DNA of 64,000 nucleotides from Euglena gracilis (Eukaryota > Euglenida > Euglenophyceae > Euglenales): the NCBI GenBank assembly GCA_039621445.1, contig CP154956.1:79914474-79978473 (forward strand), given 5' to 3'. A program made the translations under genes and the position numbers. The notes beneath the pieces are model-generated. The model did no database searches, had not been told where the DNA came from, and was given only the letters and a program-made list of their open reading frames with translations. Shown in pieces: positions 62,601 to 64,000 of this stretch. The stretch's first letter is position 1. Each line of letters begins with the position of its first letter.

Positions 62601-62926
62601 AGAGACAAGGTTTGGGGAAGGACAGCACCCCAACGACACCGTGGTGCACGTCACTCCTCCAAAAGAGCGTGGATTCAATCTGAAAGACGTTTCAAAAACC
62701 AACCCTGCGTCCAGGGCATTCCGCCGACGAGCCACATGGATGGGTTCAACCCTTTGTTTTGAAACCTTGCTTTTTTTGGTTAGGATGCTCTGCTCCTCGA
62801 GGCCTGGCAGAGGGAAATTATCGTGAAAACCATTTCTTGTGATGGGGCTAGTTTTGTTGTATTTTGTCTTCAAACTTATTATGGTCTTCACAAAACCAAT
62901 GGGGAAAAGGTGGTTGTGGTTCTTCA
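62601..62926 (+). CDS. candidate later exons of the fucosyltransferase-like gene
   Basis: After GAGACAAG (62608) the plus frame reads EGQHPNDTVVHVTPPKERGF and NLKDVSKTNPASRAFRRRAT. A good acceptor (TTTTTTTGGTTAG, to 62783) precedes a second frame: DALLLEAWQREIIVKTISCD, GASFVVFCLQTYYGLHKTNG, to a stop at 62926. Both look protein-like and lie on the right strand and side, but neither has a fucosyltransferase signature. The minus strand is also open (62598-63014). Confidence 0.28.
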
Positions 62927-63072
62927 GTGAGTCAGCTGACCCTTCACCCAGGACCCCCGGACGAATGTCTGTGAGAAAGAGCTTCCCTTGTCTGGGTGTG
63001 AAGAACACATGCATTTTGGATACAGATTGCTGCTGTCCCGGAAGTCATTGTTTGAATGGTGAGTGGTTTTCT
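62927..63072 (+). CDS. cysteine-rich candidate exon
   Basis: The plus frame reads KSFPCLGVKNTCILDTDCCC and PGSHCLNG, then a consensus 5' splice site GTGAGT at 63060. C-x6-C-x5-CCC-x4-C is reminiscent of cystine-knot spacing but also possible by chance. No further support. Confidence 0.22.
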
Positions 63073-63639
63073 TCAAAAGTTCCCACTGGGGTGGAAATCC
63101 CTCAGTGGGATTTCTACCCCAGAGGAAGTTGGGTCAGCAAACCGCCCTTTTCCAGCCCAAATCTTCCAGCATCCGACAGTTTGGCTTGAAATTTTTGGCC
63201 CTGCACATCCGGCAATGGTTGTAATCAAACCGATTTCCTGATCCACAACCACGAGTCCTTCATTTTGTGGAAAGTCATCAGTTGCACAAATGTCTGTCAA
63301 TGGCTGCCTCCAGCAGCAGTTGGATATTTTTGGGGGTAATTCTTGGTAACCAGATGTGTGACTATGGAGCCAAGTGCGAGATTTCAGTTGTGCTCGATGT
63401 TTGTTTCTTTTGAGTTGCTGTCTTTCTGAATTCGCACAAATTTTTACGATGTCCCGGAAAAAATGTCCCTCCTGTTGCATCCACATTGTGAAAAAGCCAA
63501 GCACAGTTTGTGCACAATTTGGAAGGGAGTAATAGTATTTATGCCTTCGTCCAACCAATAATATTTCTGGGGATATCATTTTGAATATTATTTTCCGAAG
63601 TGTTAAGTGGGTGGCATTGTGCCTGGCTGTGCCAGACAA
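63073..63639 (-). CDS. hypothetical protein, 188 codons
   Basis: The longest non-repetitive frame in the last 10 kb, on the minus strand: MSGTARHNATHLTLRKIIFK, CAQTVLGFFTMWMQQEGHFF, DIVKICANSERQQLKRNKHR, LVVVDQEIGLITTIAGCAGP. It has an ATG at 63639, even composition, and ends SGNF-stop at 63073. No signal peptide or known motif; two or three Cys/His are too sparse for a zinc finger. May be a single-exon gene or the remains of a transposon ORF. Confidence 0.42.
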   Translation of the reverse strand: MSGTARHNATHLTLRKIIFKMISPEILLVGRRHKYYYSLPNCAQTVLGFFTMWMQQEGHFFRDIVKICANSERQQLKRNKHRAQLKSRTWLHSHTSGYQELPPKISNCCWRQPLTDICATDDFPQNEGLVVVDQEIGLITTIAGCAGPKISSQTVGCWKIWAGKGRFADPTSSGVEIPLRDFHPSGNF

Positions 63640-63965
63640 CGTGAGCCAAAGTTAATGAACCATCATATTTTTCTCTTGGCTGCTGCCTCAGTTCAGCCTC
63701 AGCCATGGCCAACCACCAAATTCATCTAACCTCAACAGCCGTCTGCTGCATTGAGATTTTTCCCTTTCTGTCATGGTTTGTCGCCACACCCCTCCATGGC
63801 ACGCACCTCCTCCAAATACCACCACTGTCTGGCCAGACTTTGCAAGATGGGGATGTGGCTGACCCCCCCGTGGCCAAAAGCTGCAGGAATTCCATCGTCG
63901 GGGAGGCGATGGAAGAAAAATGTTGCACACACCAAGCGAACCAGGCTTCTTTTTAAGGAAGTGCG
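63640..63965. other. unassigned sequence upstream of the minus-strand ORF
   Basis: Three overlapping minus frames (63688-63968) and one plus frame are open without recognised motifs. It may contain the promoter or an upstream exon of the ORF at 63073-63639. Confidence 0.2.
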
Positions 63966-64000
63966 CACCCCCCTCGGGGGGGGGGGTGCTATGGGCAGGC
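63966..64000. repeat. start of a K-like G/C repeat, cut by window edge
   Basis: CACCCCCCTCGGGGGGGGGGGTGCTATGGGCAGGC matches the subterminal GGTGCTA-GGGCAGGC unit of the element at 50829-51575. The rest lies outside the window. Confidence 0.45.

Overview
This window is eukaryotic nuclear DNA. It has no bacterial gene density, operons or Shine-Dalgarno sites. It does have candidate introns with polypyrimidine tracts and AG acceptors, eukaryotic transposon families (pogo-type DDE, hAT, tyrosine-recombinase elements), PHD/RING-type zinc fingers, degenerate TTAGGG-type telomere-like arrays and abundant microsatellites. Coding density is very low and G/C homopolymer tracts of 8-14 bases occur every few hundred bases. 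I cannot name the organism. A repeat-rich microbial eukaryote (alga or other protist) fits best, but this is inference.

Layout. 0-10 kb: a broken DDE transposase remnant, two copies of a 1.7-1.8 kb DNA transposon (1212-2915 and 7191-9033; 20-bp inverted termini, TA flank at copy 1) and, between them, a decayed pogo-family transposase with a C-terminal zinc finger (3265-4935) and nested MITEs. 9-13 kb: telomere-like and TA-repeat arrays. 13.6-14.6 kb: a minus-strand gene resembling DUF429 nucleases, broken by a MITE. 17.0-19.1 kb: a minus-strand Crypton/DUF3504-like tyrosine recombinase followed by a PHD finger. 19-31 kb: mostly dispersed repeats, including a large inverted pair (21.7-23.1 and 28.8-30.0 kb). 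30.9-32.5 kb: a region bounded by a 39-bp inverted repeat holding an 18-bp minisatellite. 32.8-34.4 kb: a second, different tyrosine recombinase and a downstream ORF. 35-48 kb: short unknown coding fragments interrupted by hairpin elements, two of them with clear target-site duplications. 50-58 kb: a cluster of short palindromes built on TGCGCAAATGCGCA, plus a 747-bp hAT-like element. 59-63 kb: pieces of what looks like an intron-containing fucosyltransferase-like gene with repeats in its introns.

The main theme is two interleaved families of short non-autonomous inverted-repeat elements whose ends are G/C tracts. One is flanked by TA and starts CC or AAC (Tc1/mariner/pogo-like); one site has an empty counterpart in the same window. 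The other starts CAGG and has 8-bp duplications (hAT-like). The pogo-like transposase and a possible hAT C-terminal fragment are the kinds of enzymes that could have mobilised them, but both look dead here. Most open frames are fragments; functions are given only where motifs are visible.
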